Of a DNA stretch of 64,000 nucleotides, positions 1-11,900 are shown one piece after another; position 1 is the stretch's first letter, and the number at the start of each line of letters is the position of its first letter. Source of the stretch: Fragum whitleyi (taxonomy: Eukaryota > Mollusca > Bivalvia > Cardiida > Cardiidae); NCBI GenBank assembly GCA_948146395.1, contig OX411556.1, positions 1,426,001-1,490,000 on the forward strand, in the 5' to 3' direction. Position numbers and translations under genes: made by a program. The notes beneath the pieces were generated by a model. It did not search any database, was not told the origin of the DNA, and was given only the letters and a program-made list of their open reading frames with translations.

Positions 1-213
1 TAATCCTGATTTAATGTTAAATATTTTGGGTACCTATTTTTCGATCGACTGATGCGCCCATGCATTCATACCCACATCGTCCCAAACACGCGCGTTCATT
101 AGCTATGCATGTGCGCTTCAAATTGACACCGGTTTCGATGCCGTCTGATGCATCCGTCTGTGCGTTTATGCAGCATCCCTGACCCCTTGTTATTCGATTT
201 AATAGTAATTATT

Positions 214-426
214 TAATCCTGATTTAATGTTAAATATTTTGGGTACCCATTTTTCGATCGACTGATGCGCCCATGCATTCATACCCACATCGCCCCAAAC
301 ACGCGCGTTCGCTAGCTATGCATGTGCGCTTCAAATTGACACCGGTTTCGATGCCGTCTGATGCATCCGTCTGTGCGTTTATGCAGCATCCCTGACCCCT
401 TGTTATTCGATTTAATAGTAATTATT
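214..426 (+). repeat. Representative monomer, type III
   Basis: Type III monomers have GCCCC at phase 80, CGCGCG at phase 90 and TTCGC at phase 98. They recur across the whole array, for example at 2769, 14483, 24493, 28753, 33224, 45337, 56837 and 63234. In the middle of the window many type III copies also carry CCCAATTTT in place of CCCATTTTT at phase 37. In the last 7.4 kb most type III copies end with an extra T. These sub-variants mark lineages within the type. Confidence 0.85.
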
Positions 427-441
427 TAATCCTGATTTAAT
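410..441 (+). other. AT-rich core with three ATTTAAT heptamers (per-monomer motif, example)
   Basis: ATTTAAT occurs at 410-416, 424-430 and 435-441, spanning the junction between two monomers, with spacings of 14 and 11 bp. The outer two belong to a 25-bp-spaced direct sub-repeat starting GATTTAAT. This 32-bp block is the most AT-rich part of the monomer and is strongly conserved along the window. Near-helical spacing of AT tracts can favour curvature or rotational nucleosome phasing; that is inference. The single-T insertion that marks the last 7.4 kb lies in the middle heptamer. Confidence 0.8.
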
Positions 442-452
442 GTTAAATATTT

Positions 453-462
453 TGGGTACCCA
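453..462. other. 10-bp palindrome TGGGTACCCA (per-monomer motif, example)
   Basis: A perfect 10-bp dyad sits at phase 27-36 of most monomers, just after the AT-rich core. It is broken in recognisable sub-lineages: TACCTATT in the first HOR, TACCCGTT and GGTTACCC near 43-55 kb, and TACACATT in scattered copies. The hexamer GGTACC should cut nearly every monomer once, giving a 213-bp digestion ladder. A protein-binding role is possible but nothing in the sequence proves one. Confidence 0.75.
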
Positions 463-475
463 TTTTTCGATCGAC

Positions 476-546
476 TGATGCGCCCATGCATTCATACCCA
501 CATCGTCCCAAACACTCGCGTTCGCTAGCTATGCATGTGCGCTTCA
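476..546. other. Imperfect 16-bp inverted repeat around ATGCAT (per-monomer motif, example)
   Basis: The arm TGATGCGCCCATGCAT at 476-491 pairs with ATGCATGTGCGCTTCA at 531-546, with 14 of 16 positions complementary and a 39-bp spacer. Both arms lie in nearly every monomer. The spacer contains the three class-defining variable sites, so arms are conserved while the loop varies. A third ATGCAT lies at 574-579. Dyads of this size near a variable loop occur in several satellites and can form cruciforms or bind dimeric proteins; for this family that is inference. Confidence 0.7.
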
Positions 547-3407
547 AATTGACACCGGTTTCGATGCCGTCTGATGCATCCGTCTGTGCGTTTATGCAGC
601 ATCCCTGACCCCTTGTTATTCGATTTAATAGTAATTATTTAATCCTGATTTATTGTTAAATATTTTGGGTACCCATTTTTCGATCGACTGATGCGCCCAT
701 GCATTCATACCCACATCGTCCCAAACACTCGCGTTCGCTAGCTATGCATGTGGGCTTCAAATTGACACCGGTTTCGATGCCGTCTGATGCATCCGTCTGT
801 GCGTTTATGTAGCATCCCTGACCCCTTGTTATTCGATTTAATAGTAATTATTTAATCCTGATTTAATGTTAAATATTTTGGGTACCCATTTTTCGATCGA
901 CTGATGCGCCCATGCATTCATACCCACATCGTCCCAAACACTCGCGTTCTCTAGCTATGCATGTGCGCTTCAAATTGACACGAGTTTCGATGCCGTCTGA
1001 TGCATCCGTCTGTGCGTTTATGCAGCATCCCTGACCCCTTGTTATTCGATTTAATAGTAATTATTTAATCCTGATTTAATGTTAAATATTTTGGGTACCT
1101 ATTTTTCGATCGACTGATGCGCCCATGCATTCATACCCACATCGTCCCAAACACTCGCGTTCGCTAGCTATGCATGTGGGCTTCAAATTGACACCGGTTT
1201 CGATGCCGTCTGATGCATCCGTCTGTGCGTTTATGTAGCATCCCTGACCCCTTGTTATTCGATTTAATAGTAATTATTTAATCCTGATTTAATGTTAAAT
1301 ATTTTGGGTACCCATTTTTCGATCGACTGATGCGCCCATGCATTCATACCCTCATCTCCCCAAACATGCGCGTTCGCTAGCTATGCATGTGCGCTTCAAA
1401 TTGACACCGGTTTCGATGCCGTCTGATGCATCCGTCTGTGCGTTTATGCAGCATCCCTGACCCCTTGTTATTCGATTTAATAGTAATTATTTAATCCTGA
1501 TTTAATGTTAAATATTTTGGGTACCCATTTTTCGATCGACTGATGCGCCCATGCATTCATACCCACATCGTCCCAAACACTCGCGTTCGCTAGCTATGCA
1601 TGTGCGCTTCAAATTGACACCGGTTTCGATGCCGTCTGATGCATCCGTCTGTGCGTTTATGCAGCATACCTGACCCCTTGTTATTTGATTTAATAGTAAT
1701 TACTTAATCCTGATTTAATGTTAAATATTTTGGGTACCCATTTTTCGATCGACTGATGCGCCCATGCATTCATACCCACATCGTCCCAAACACGCGCGTT
1801 CACTAGCTATGCATGTGCGCTTCAAATTGACACCGGTTTCGATGCCGTCTGATGCATCCGTCTGTGCGTTTATGCAGCATCCCTGACCCCTTGTTATTCG
1901 ATTTAATAGTAATTATTTAATCCTGATTTAATGTTAAATATTTTGGGTACCCATTTTTCGACCGACTGATGCGCCCATGCATTCATACCAACATCGCCCC
2001 AAACACGCGCGTTCGCTAGCTATGCATGTGCGCTTCAAATTGACACCGGTTTCAATGCCGTCTGATGCATCCGTCTGTGCGTTTATGCAGCATCCCTGAC
2101 CCCTTGTTATTTGATTTAATAGTAATTATTTAATCCTGATTTAATGTTAAATATTTTGGGTACCCATTTTTCGATCGACTGATGCGCCCATGCATTCATA
2201 CCCACATCGACCCAAACACTCGCGTTCGCTAGCTATGCATATGCGCTTCAAATTGACACCGGTTTCGATGCCGTCTGATGCATCCGTCTGTGCGTTTATG
2301 CAGCATCCCTGACCCCTTGTTATTCGATTTAATAGTAATTATTTAATCCTGATTTAATGTTAAATATTTTGGTACCCATTTTTCGATCGACTGATGCGCC
2401 CATGCATTCATACCCACATCGTCCCGAACACGCGCGTTCGCTAGCTATGCATGTGCGCTTCAAATTGACACCGGTTTCGATGCCGTCTGATGCATCCGTC
2501 TGTGCGTTTATGCAGCATCCCTGACCCCTTGTTATTCGATTTAATAGTAATTATTTAATCCTGATTTAATGTTAAATATTTTGGGTACCCAATTTTCGAT
2601 CGACTGATGCGCCCATGCATTCATACCCACATCGTCCCAAACACGCGCGTTTGCTAGCTATGCATGTGCGCTTCAAATTGACACCGGTTTCGATGCCGTC
2701 TGATGCATCCGTCTGTGCGTTTATGCAGCATCCCTGACCCCTTGTTATTCGATTTAATAGTAATTATTTAATCCTGATTTAATGTTAAATATTTTGGGTA
2801 CCCATTTTTCGATCGACTGATGCGCCCATGCATTCATACCCACATCGCCCCAAAGACGCGCGTTCGCTAGCTATGCATGTGCGCTTCAAATTGACACCGG
2901 TTTCGATGCCGTCTGATGCATCCGTCTGTGCGTTTATGCAGCATCCCTGACCCCTTGTTATTCGATTTAATAGTAATTATTTAATCCTGATTTAATGTTA
3001 AATATTTTGGGTACCCATTTTTCGATCGACTGATGCGCCCATGCATTCATACCCACATCGCCCCAAACACGCGCGTTCGCTAGCTATACATGTGCGCTTC
3101 AAATTGACACCGGTTTCGATGCCGTCTGATGCATCCGTCTGTGCGTTTATGTAGCATCCCTGACCCCTTGTTATTCGATTTAATAGTAATTATTTAATCC
3201 TGATTTAATGTTAAATATTTTGGGTACCCATTTTTCGATCGACTGATGCGCCCATGCATTCATACCCACATCGTCCCAAACACTCGCGTTCGCTAGCTAT
3301 GCATGTGCGCTTCAAATTGACACCGGTTTCGATGCCGTCTGATGCATCCGTCTGTGCGTTTATGCAGCATCCCTGACCCCTTGTTATTCGATTTAATAGT
3401 AATTATT

Positions 3408-5963
3408 TAATCCTGATTTAATGTTAAATATTTTGGGTACCTATTTTTCGATCGACTGATGCGCCCATGCATTCATACCCACATCGTCCCAAACACGCGC
3501 GTTCATTAGCTATGCATGTGCGCTTCAGATTGACACCGGTTTCGATGCCGTCTGATGCATCCGTCTGTGCGTTTATGCAGCATCCCTGACCCCTTGTTAT
3601 TCGATTTAATAGTAATTATTTAATCCTGATTTAATGTTAAATATTTTGGGTACCCATTTTTCGATCGCCTGATGCGCCCATGCATTCATACCCACATCGC
3701 CCCAAACACGCGCGTTCGCTAGCTATGCATGTGCGCTTCAAATTGACACTGGTTTCGATGCCGTCTGATGCATCCGTCTGTGCGTTTATGCAGCATCCCT
3801 GACCCCTTGTTATTCGATTTAATAGTAATTATTTAATCCTGATTTAATGTTAAATATTTTGGGTACCCATTTTTCGATCGACTGATGCGCCCATGCATTC
3901 ATACCCACATCGTCCCAAACACTCGCGTTCGCTAGCTATGCATGTGCGCTTCAAATTGACACCGGTTTCGATGCCGTCTGATGCATCCGTCTGTGCGTTT
4001 ATGCAGCATCCCTGACCCCTTGTTATTCGATTTAATAGTAATTATTTAATCCTGATTTATTGTTAAATATTTTGGGTACCCATTTTTCGATCGACTGATG
4101 CGCCCATGCATTCATACCCACATCGTCCCAAACACTCGCGTTCGCTAGCTATGCATGTGCGCTTCAAATTGACACCGGTTTCGATGCCGTCTGATGCATC
4201 CGTCTGTGCGTTTATGTAGCATCCCTGACCCCTTGTTATTCGATTTAATAGTAATTATTTAATCCTGATTTAATGTTAAATATTTTGGGTACCCATTTTT
4301 CGATCGACTGATGCGCCCATGCATTCATACCCACATCGTCCCAAACACTCGCGTTCTCTAGCTATGCATGTGCGCTTCAAATTGACACGAGTTTCGATGC
4401 CGTCTGATGCACCCGTCTGTGCGTTTATGCAGCATCCCTGACCCCTTGTTATTCGATTTAATAGTAATTATTTAATCCTGATTTAATGTTAAATATTTTG
4501 GGTACCCATTTTTCGATCGACTGATGCGCCCATGCATTCATACCCACATCTCCCCAAACATGCGCGTTCGCTAGCTATGCATGTGCGCTTCAAATTGACA
4601 CCGGTTTCGATGCCGTCTGATGCATCCGTCTGTGCGTTTATGCAGCATCCCTGACCCCTTGTTATTCGATTTAATAGTAATTATTTAATCCAGATTTAAT
4701 GTTAAATATTTTGGGTACCCATTTTTCGATCGACTGATGCGCCCATGCATTCATACCCACATCGTCCCAAACACTCGCGTTCGCTAGCTATGCATGTGCG
4801 CTTCAAATTGACACCGGTTTCGATGCCGTCTGATGCATCCGTCTGTGCGTTTATGCAGCATCCCTGGCCCCTTGTTATTCTATTTAATAGTAATTATTTA
4901 ATCCTGATTTAATGTTAAATATTTTGGGTACCCATTTTTCGATCGACTGATGCGCCCATGCATTCATACCAACATCGTCCCAAACACTCGCGTTCGCTAG
5001 CTATGCATGTGCGCTTCAAATTGACACCGGTTTCGATGCCGTCTGATGCATCCGTCTGTGCGTTTATGCAGCATACCTGACCCCTTGTTATTCGATTTAA
5101 TAGTAATTACTTAATCCTGATTTAATGTTAAATATTTTGGGTACCCATTTTTCGATCGACTGATGCGCCCATGCATTCATACCCACATCGTCCCAAACAC
5201 GCGCGTTCACTAGCTATGCATGTGCGCTTCAAATTGACACCGGTTTCGATGCCGTCTGATGCATCCGTCTGTGCGTTTATGCAGCATCCCTGACCCCTTG
5301 TTATTCGATTTAATAGTAATTATTTAATCCTGATTTAATGTTAAATATTTTGGGTACCCATTTTTCGATCGACTGATGCGCCCATGCATTCATACCCACA
5401 TCGCCCCAAAGACGCGCGTTCGCTAGCTATGCATGTGCGCTTCAAATTGACACCGGTTTCGATGCCGTCTGATGCATCCGTCTGTGCGTTTATGCAGCAT
5501 CCCTGACCCCTTGTTATTCGATTTAATAGTAATTATTTAATCCTGATTTAATGTTAAATATTTTGGGTACCCATTTTTCGATCGACTGATGCGCCCATGC
5601 ATTCATACCCACATCGCCCCAAACACGCGCGTTCGCTAGCTATACATGTGCGCTTCAAATTGACACCGGTTTCGATGCCGTCTGATGCATCCGTCTGTGC
5701 GTTTATGTAGCATCCCTGACCCCTTGTTATTCGATTTAATAGTAATTATTTAATCCTGATTTAATGTTAAATATTTTGGGTACCCATTTTTCGATCGACT
5801 GATGCGCCCATGCATTCATACCCACATCGTCCCAAACACTCGCGTTCGCTAGCTATGCATGTGCGCTTCAAATTGACACCGGTTTCGATGCCGTCTGATG
5901 CATCCGTCTGTGCGTTTATGCAGCATCCCTGACCCCTTGTTATTCGATTTAATAGTAATTATT
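3408..5963 (+). repeat. Higher-order repeat A, copy 2 (12 monomers, 2,556 bp)
   Basis: This copy restarts with TACCTATT and TTCATTAGC and shares with copy 3 the changes CTTCAGATTG, ATCGCCTG, CACTGG, GCACCCG and ATCCAGATT, none of which are in copy 1. It lacks the four consecutive monomers that lie between the TTCAC and CCAAAGACG monomers in both other copies (copy 1: 1918-2768; copy 3: 7881-8732). The most economical reading is one 852-bp deletion between monomers at about 5,325. It also lacks the GTGGGC monomer at 1066 and has two monomers (4686 and 4899) where copy 1 has one. Confidence 0.88.
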
Positions 5964-8945
5964 TAATCCTGATTTAATGTTAAATATTTTGGGTACCTAT
6001 TTTTCGATCGACTGATGCGCCCATGCATTCATACCCACATCGTCCCAAACACGCGCGTTCATTAGCTATGCATGTGCGCTTCAGATTGACACCGGTTTCG
6101 ATGCCGTCTGATGCATCCGTCTGTGCGTTTATGCAGCATCCCTGACCCCTTGTTATTCGATTTAATAGTAATTATTTAATCCTGATTTAATGTTAAATAT
6201 TTTGGGTACCCATTTTTCGATCGCCTGATGCGCCCATGCATTCATACCCACATCGCCCCAAACACGCGCGTTCGCTAGCTATGCATGTGCGCTTCAAATT
6301 GACACTGGTTTCGATGCCGTCTGATGCATCCGTCTGTGCGTTTATGCAGCATCCCTGACCCCTTGTTATTCGATTTAATAGTAATTATTTAATCCTGATT
6401 TAATGTTAAATATTTTGGGTACCCATTTTTCGATCGACTGATGCGCCCATGCATTCATACCCACATCGTCCCAAACACTCGCGTTCGCTAGCTATGCATG
6501 TGCGCTTCAAATTGACACCGGTTTCGATGCCGTCTGATGCATCCGTCTGTGCGTTTATGCAGCATCCCTGACCCCTTGTTATTCGATTTAATAGTAATTA
6601 TTTAATCCTGATTTATTGTTAAATATTTTGGGTACCCATTTTTCGATCGACTGATGCGCCCATGCATTCATACCCACATCGTCCCAAACACTCGCGTTCG
6701 CTAGCTATGCATGTGCGCTTCAAATTGACACCGGTTTCGATGCCGTCTGATGCATCCGTCTGTGCGTTTATGTAGCATCCCTGACCCCTTGTTATTCGAT
6801 TTAATAGTAATTATTTAATCCTGATTTAATGTTAAATATTTTGGGTACCCATTTTTCGATCGACTGATGCGCCCATGCATTCATACCCACATCGTCCCAA
6901 ACACTCGCGTTCTCTAGCTATGCATGTGCGCTTCAAATTGACACGAGTTTCGATGCCGTCTGATGCACCCGTCTGTGCGTTTATGCAGCATCCCTGACCC
7001 CTTGTTATTCGATTTAATAGTAATTATTTAATCCTGATTTAATGTTAAATATTTTGGGTACCCATTTTTCGATCGACTGATGCGCCCATGCATTCATACC
7101 CACATCTCCCCAAACATGCGCGTTCGCTAGCTATGCATGTGCGCTTCAAATTGACACCGGTTTCGATGCCGTCTGATGCATCCGTCTGTGCGTTTATGCA
7201 GCATCCCTGACCCCTTGTTATTCGATTTAATAGTAATTATTTAATCCAGATTTAATGTTAAATATTTTGGGTACCCATTTTTCGATCGACTGATGCGCCC
7301 ATGCATTCATACCCACATCGTCCCAAACACTCGCGTTCGCTAGCTATGCATGTGCGCTTCAAATTGACACCGGTTTCGATGCCGTCTGATGCATCCGTCT
7401 GTGCGTTTATGCAGCATCCCTGGCCCCTTGTTATTCTATTTAATAGTAATTATTTAATCCTGATTTAATGTTAAATATTTTGGGTACCCATTTTTCGATC
7501 GACTGATGCGCCCATGCATTCATACCAACATCGTCCCAAACACTCGCGTTCGCTAGCTATGCATGTGCGCTTCAAATTGACACCGGTTTCGATGCCGTCT
7601 GATGCATCCGTCTGTGCGTTTATGCAGCATACCTGACCCCTTGTTATTCGATTTAATAGTAATTACTTAATCCTGATTTAATGTTAAATATTTTGGGTAC
7701 CCATTTTTCGATCGACTGATGCGCCCATGCATTCATACCCACATCGTCCCAAACACGCGCGTTCACTAGCTATGCATGTGCGCTTCAAATTGACACCGGT
7801 TTCGATGCCGTCTGATGCATCCGTCTGTGCGTTTATGCAGCATCCCTGACCCCTTGTTATTCGATTTAATAGTAATTATTTAATCCTGATTTAATGTTAA
7901 ATATTTTGGGTACCCATTTTTCGATCGACTGATGCGCCCATGCATTTATACCAACATCGCCCCAAACACGCGCGTTCGCTAGCTATGCATGTGCGCTTCA
8001 AATTGACACCGGTTTCAATGCCGTCTGATGCATCCGTCTGTGCGTTTATGCAGCATCCCTGACCCCTTGTTATTCGATTTAATAGTAATTATTTAATCCT
8101 GATTTAATGTTAAATATTTTGGGTACCCATTTTTCGATCGACTGATGCGCCCATGCATTCATACCCACATCGACCCAAACACTCGCGTTCGCTAGCTATG
8201 CATATGCGCTTCAAATTGACACCGGTTTCGATGCCGTCTGATGCATCCGTCTGTGCGTTTATGCAGCATCTCTGACCCCTTGTTATTCGATTTAATAGTA
8301 ATTATTTAATCCTGATTTAATGTTAAATATTTTGGGTACCCATTTTTCGATCGACTGATGCGCCCATGCATTCATACCCACATCATCCCAAACACGCGCG
8401 TTCGCTTGCTATGCATGTGCGCTTCAAATTGACACCGGTTTCGATGCCGTCTGATGCATCCGTCTGTGCGTTTATGCAGCATCCCTGACCCCTTGTTATT
8501 CGATTTAATAGTAATTATTTAATCCTGATTTAATGTTAAATATTTTGGGTACCCAGTTTTCGATCGACTGATGCGCCCATGCATTCATACCCACATCGTC
8601 CCAAACACGCGCGTTTGCTAGCTATGCATGTGCGCTTCAAATTGACACCGGTTTCGATGCCGTCTGATGCATCCGTCTGTGCGTTTATGCAGCATCCCTG
8701 ACCCCTTGTTATTCGATTTAATAGTAATTATTTAATCCTGAATTAATGTTAAATATTTTGGGTACCCATTTTTCGATCGACTGATGCGCCCATGCATTCA
8801 TACCCACATCGCCCCAAAGACGCGCGTTCGCTAGCTATGCATGTGCGCTTCAAATTGACACCGGTTTCGATGCCGTCTGATGCATCCGTCTGTGCGTTTA
8901 TGCAGCATCCCTGACCCCTTGTTATTCGATTTAATAGTAATTATT
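5964..8945 (+). repeat. Higher-order repeat A, copy 3 (14 monomers)
   Basis: Landmarks lie 2,556 bp after those of copy 2, for example TTCATTAGC at 3504 and 6060 and TTTATTG at about 4054 and 6610. I noticed no difference between copies 2 and 3 over the first nine monomers, which implies a recent duplication. After the TTCAC monomer (7668) this copy continues with the four-monomer segment missing from copy 2, then the CCAAAGACG monomer (8733). At 8946 the order breaks and unrelated variants follow. Confidence 0.87.
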
Positions 8946-11900
8946 TAATCCTGATTTAATGTTAAATATTTTGGGTACCTATTTTTCGATCGGCTGATGC
9001 GCCCATGCATTCATACCCACATCGTCCCAAACACTCGCGTTCGCTAGCTATGCATGTGGGCTTCAAATTGACACCGGTTTCGATGCCGTCTGATGCATCC
9101 GTCTGTGCGTTTATGTAGCATCCCTGACCCCTTGTTATTCGATTTAATAGTAATTATTTAATCCTGATTTAATGTTAAATATTTTGGGTACCCATTTTTC
9201 GATCGACTGATGCGCCCATGCATTCATACCCACATCGTCCCAAACACTCGCGTTCGCTAGCTATGCATGTGCGCTTCAAATTGACACCGGTTTCGATGCC
9301 GTCTGATGCATCCGTCTGTGCGTTTATGCAGCATCCCTGACCCCTTGTTATTCGATTTAATAGTAATTATTTAATCCTGATTTAATGTTAAATATTTTGG
9401 GTACCCATTTTTCGATCGACTGATGCGCCCATGCATTCATACCCACATCGTCCCAAACACGCGCGTTTGCTAGCTATGCATGTGGGCTTCAAATTGACAC
9501 CGGTTTCGATGCCGTCTGATGCATCCGTCTGTGCGTTTATGTAGCATCCCTGACCCCTTGTTATTCGATTTAATAGTAATTATTTAATCCTGATTTAATG
9601 TTAAATATTTTGGGTACCCATTTTTCGATCGACTGATGCGCCCATGCATTCATACCCACAAGGTCTTAAACACTCGCGTTCTCTAGCTATGCATGTGCGC
9701 TTCAAATTGACACCGGTTTCGATGCCGTCTGATGCATCCGTCTGTGCGTTTATGCAGCATCCCTGACCCCTTGTTATTCGATTTAATAGTAATTATTTAA
9801 TCCTGATTTAATGTTAAATATTTTGGGTACCCATTTTTCGATCGACTGATGCGCCCATGCATTCATACCCACATCGTCCCAAACACGCGCGTTCACTAGC
9901 TATGCATGTGCGCTTCAAATTGACACCGGTTTCGATGCCGTCTGATGCATCCGTCTGTGCGTTTATGCAGCATCCCTGACCCCTTGTTATTCGATTTAAT
10001 AGTAATTATTTAATCCTGATTTAATGTTAAATATTTTGGGTACCCATTTTTCGATCGACTGATGCGCCCATGCATTCATACCCACATCGCCCTAAACACG
10101 CGCGTTCGCTAGCTATGCATGTGCGCTTCAAATTGACACCGGTTTCGATGCCGTCTGATGCATCCGTCTGTGCGTTTATGCAGCATCCCTGACCCCTTGT
10201 TATTCGATTTAATAGTAATTATTTAATCCTGATTTAATGTTAAATATTTTGGGTACCCATTTTTCGATCGACTGATGCGCCCATGCATTCATACCCACAT
10301 CGTCCCAAACACTCGCGTTCGTTAGCTATGCTTGTGCGCTTCAAATTGACACCGGTTTCGATGCCGTCTGATGCATCCGTGTGTGCGTTTATGCAGCATC
10401 CCTGACCCCTTGTTATTCGATTTAATAGTAATTATTTAATCCTGAATTAATGTTAAATATTTTGGGTACCCATTTTTCGATCGACTGATGCGCCCATGCA
10501 TTCATACCCACATCGTCCCAAATACTCGCGTTCGCTTGCTATGCATGTGCGCTTCAAATTGACACCGGTTTCGATGCCGTCTGATGCATCCGTCTGTGCG
10601 TTTATGCAGCATCCCTGACCCCTTGTTATTCGATTTAATAGTAATTATTTAATTCTGATTTAATGTTAAATATTTTAGGTACCCATTTTTCGATCGACTG
10701 ATGCGTCCATGCATTCATACCCACATCGCCCCAAACACGCGCGTTCGCTAGCTATGCATGTGCGCTTCAAATTGACACCGGTTTCGATGCCGTCTAATGC
10801 ATCCGTCTGTGCGTTTATGCAGCATCCCTGACCCCTTGTTATTCGATTTAATAGTAATTATTTAATCCTGATTTAATGTTAAATATTTTTGGTACCCATT
10901 TTTCGATCGACTGATGCGCCCATGCATTCATACCCACATCGTCCCAAACACTCGCGTTCGCTAGCTATGCATGTGCGCTTCAAATTGACACCGGTTTCGA
11001 TGCCGTCTGATGCATTCGTCTGTGCGTTTATGCAGCATCCCTGACCCCTTGTTATTCGATTTAATAGTAATTATTTAATCCTGATTTAATGTTAAATATT
11101 TTGGGTACCCATTTTTCGATCGACTGATGCGCCCATGCATTCATACCCACATCGTCCCAAACACTCGCGTTCGCTAGCTATGCATGTGCGCTTCAAATTG
11201 ACACCGGTTTCGATGCCGTCAGATGCATCCGTCTGTGCGTTTATGCAGCATCCCTGACCCCTTGTTATTCGATTTAATAGTAATTATTAAATCCTGATTT
11301 AATGTTAAATATTTTAGGTACCCACTTTTCGATCGACTGATGCGCCCATGCATTCATACCCACATCGTCCCAAACACTCGCGTTCGCTAGCTATGCATGT
11401 GCGCTTCAAATTGACACCGGTTTCGATGCCGTCTGATGCATCCGTCTGTGCGTTTATGCAGCATCCCTGACCCCTTGTTATTCGATTTAATAGTAATTAT
11501 TTAATCCTGATTTATTGTTAAATATTTTGGGTACCCATTTTTCGATCGACTGATGCGCCCATGCATTCATACCCACATCGTCCCAAACACTCGCGTTCGC
11601 TAGCTATGCATGTGCGCTTCAAATTGACACCGGTTTCGATGCCGTCTGATGCATCCGTCTGTGCGTTTATGCAGCATCCCTTACCCCTTGTTATTCGATT
11701 TAATAGTAATTATTTAATCCTGATTTAATGTTAAATATTTTGGGTACCCATTTTTCGATCGACTGATGCGCCCATGCATTCATACCCACATCGTCCCAAA
11801 CACTCGCGTTCGCTAGCTATGCATGTGCGCTTCAAATTGACACCGGTTTCGATGCCGTCTGATGCATCCGTCTGTGCGTTTATGCAGCATCCCTGACCCC

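Larger units (their letters stand above)
427..639 (+). repeat. Representative monomer, type I (consensus-like)
   Basis: This monomer matches the majority base at every position I compared and is a convenient reference unit. Type I is defined by three linked sites: ATCGTCCC at phase 80, CACTCGCG at phase 90 and TTCGCTAGC at phase 98. It is the most frequent class in the window. The unit contains the palindromes TGGGTACCCA, TCGATCGA, GCTAGC and ACCGGT and three ATGCAT hexamers. Its length, 213 bp, is close to one nucleosome plus linker, so one nucleosome per monomer is plausible but unproven. Confidence 0.9.
1..3407 (+). repeat. Higher-order repeat A, copy 1 (16 monomers)
   Basis: The ordered diagnostic monomers are: TACCTATT with TTCATTAGC (1), TTTATTG (640), TTCTCTAGC with CACGAG (853), TACCTATT with GTGGGC (1066), CATCTCC (1279), GCATACC with ATTACTT (1492), TTCAC (1705), TTCAATGCC (1918), CGACCC with GCATATG (2131), a one-base deletion (2344), AATTTT with GTTTGCT (2556), CCAAAGACG (2769) and CTATACATG (2982). 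The same order returns in copies 2 and 3 with gains and losses. This copy lacks several substitutions shared by the other two, so it is the outlying copy. Its 5' limit is the window edge and may not be the true start. Confidence 0.85.

Noticed and set aside
453..462. Promoter or operator at TGGGTACCCA
   Set aside because: A short palindrome in every monomer is not evidence of regulation, and there is no downstream gene. It is kept only as a structural motif.
476..546. CENP-B box in the monomer
   Set aside because: I looked for the TTCG..A..CGGG pattern on both strands of the consensus and did not find it.
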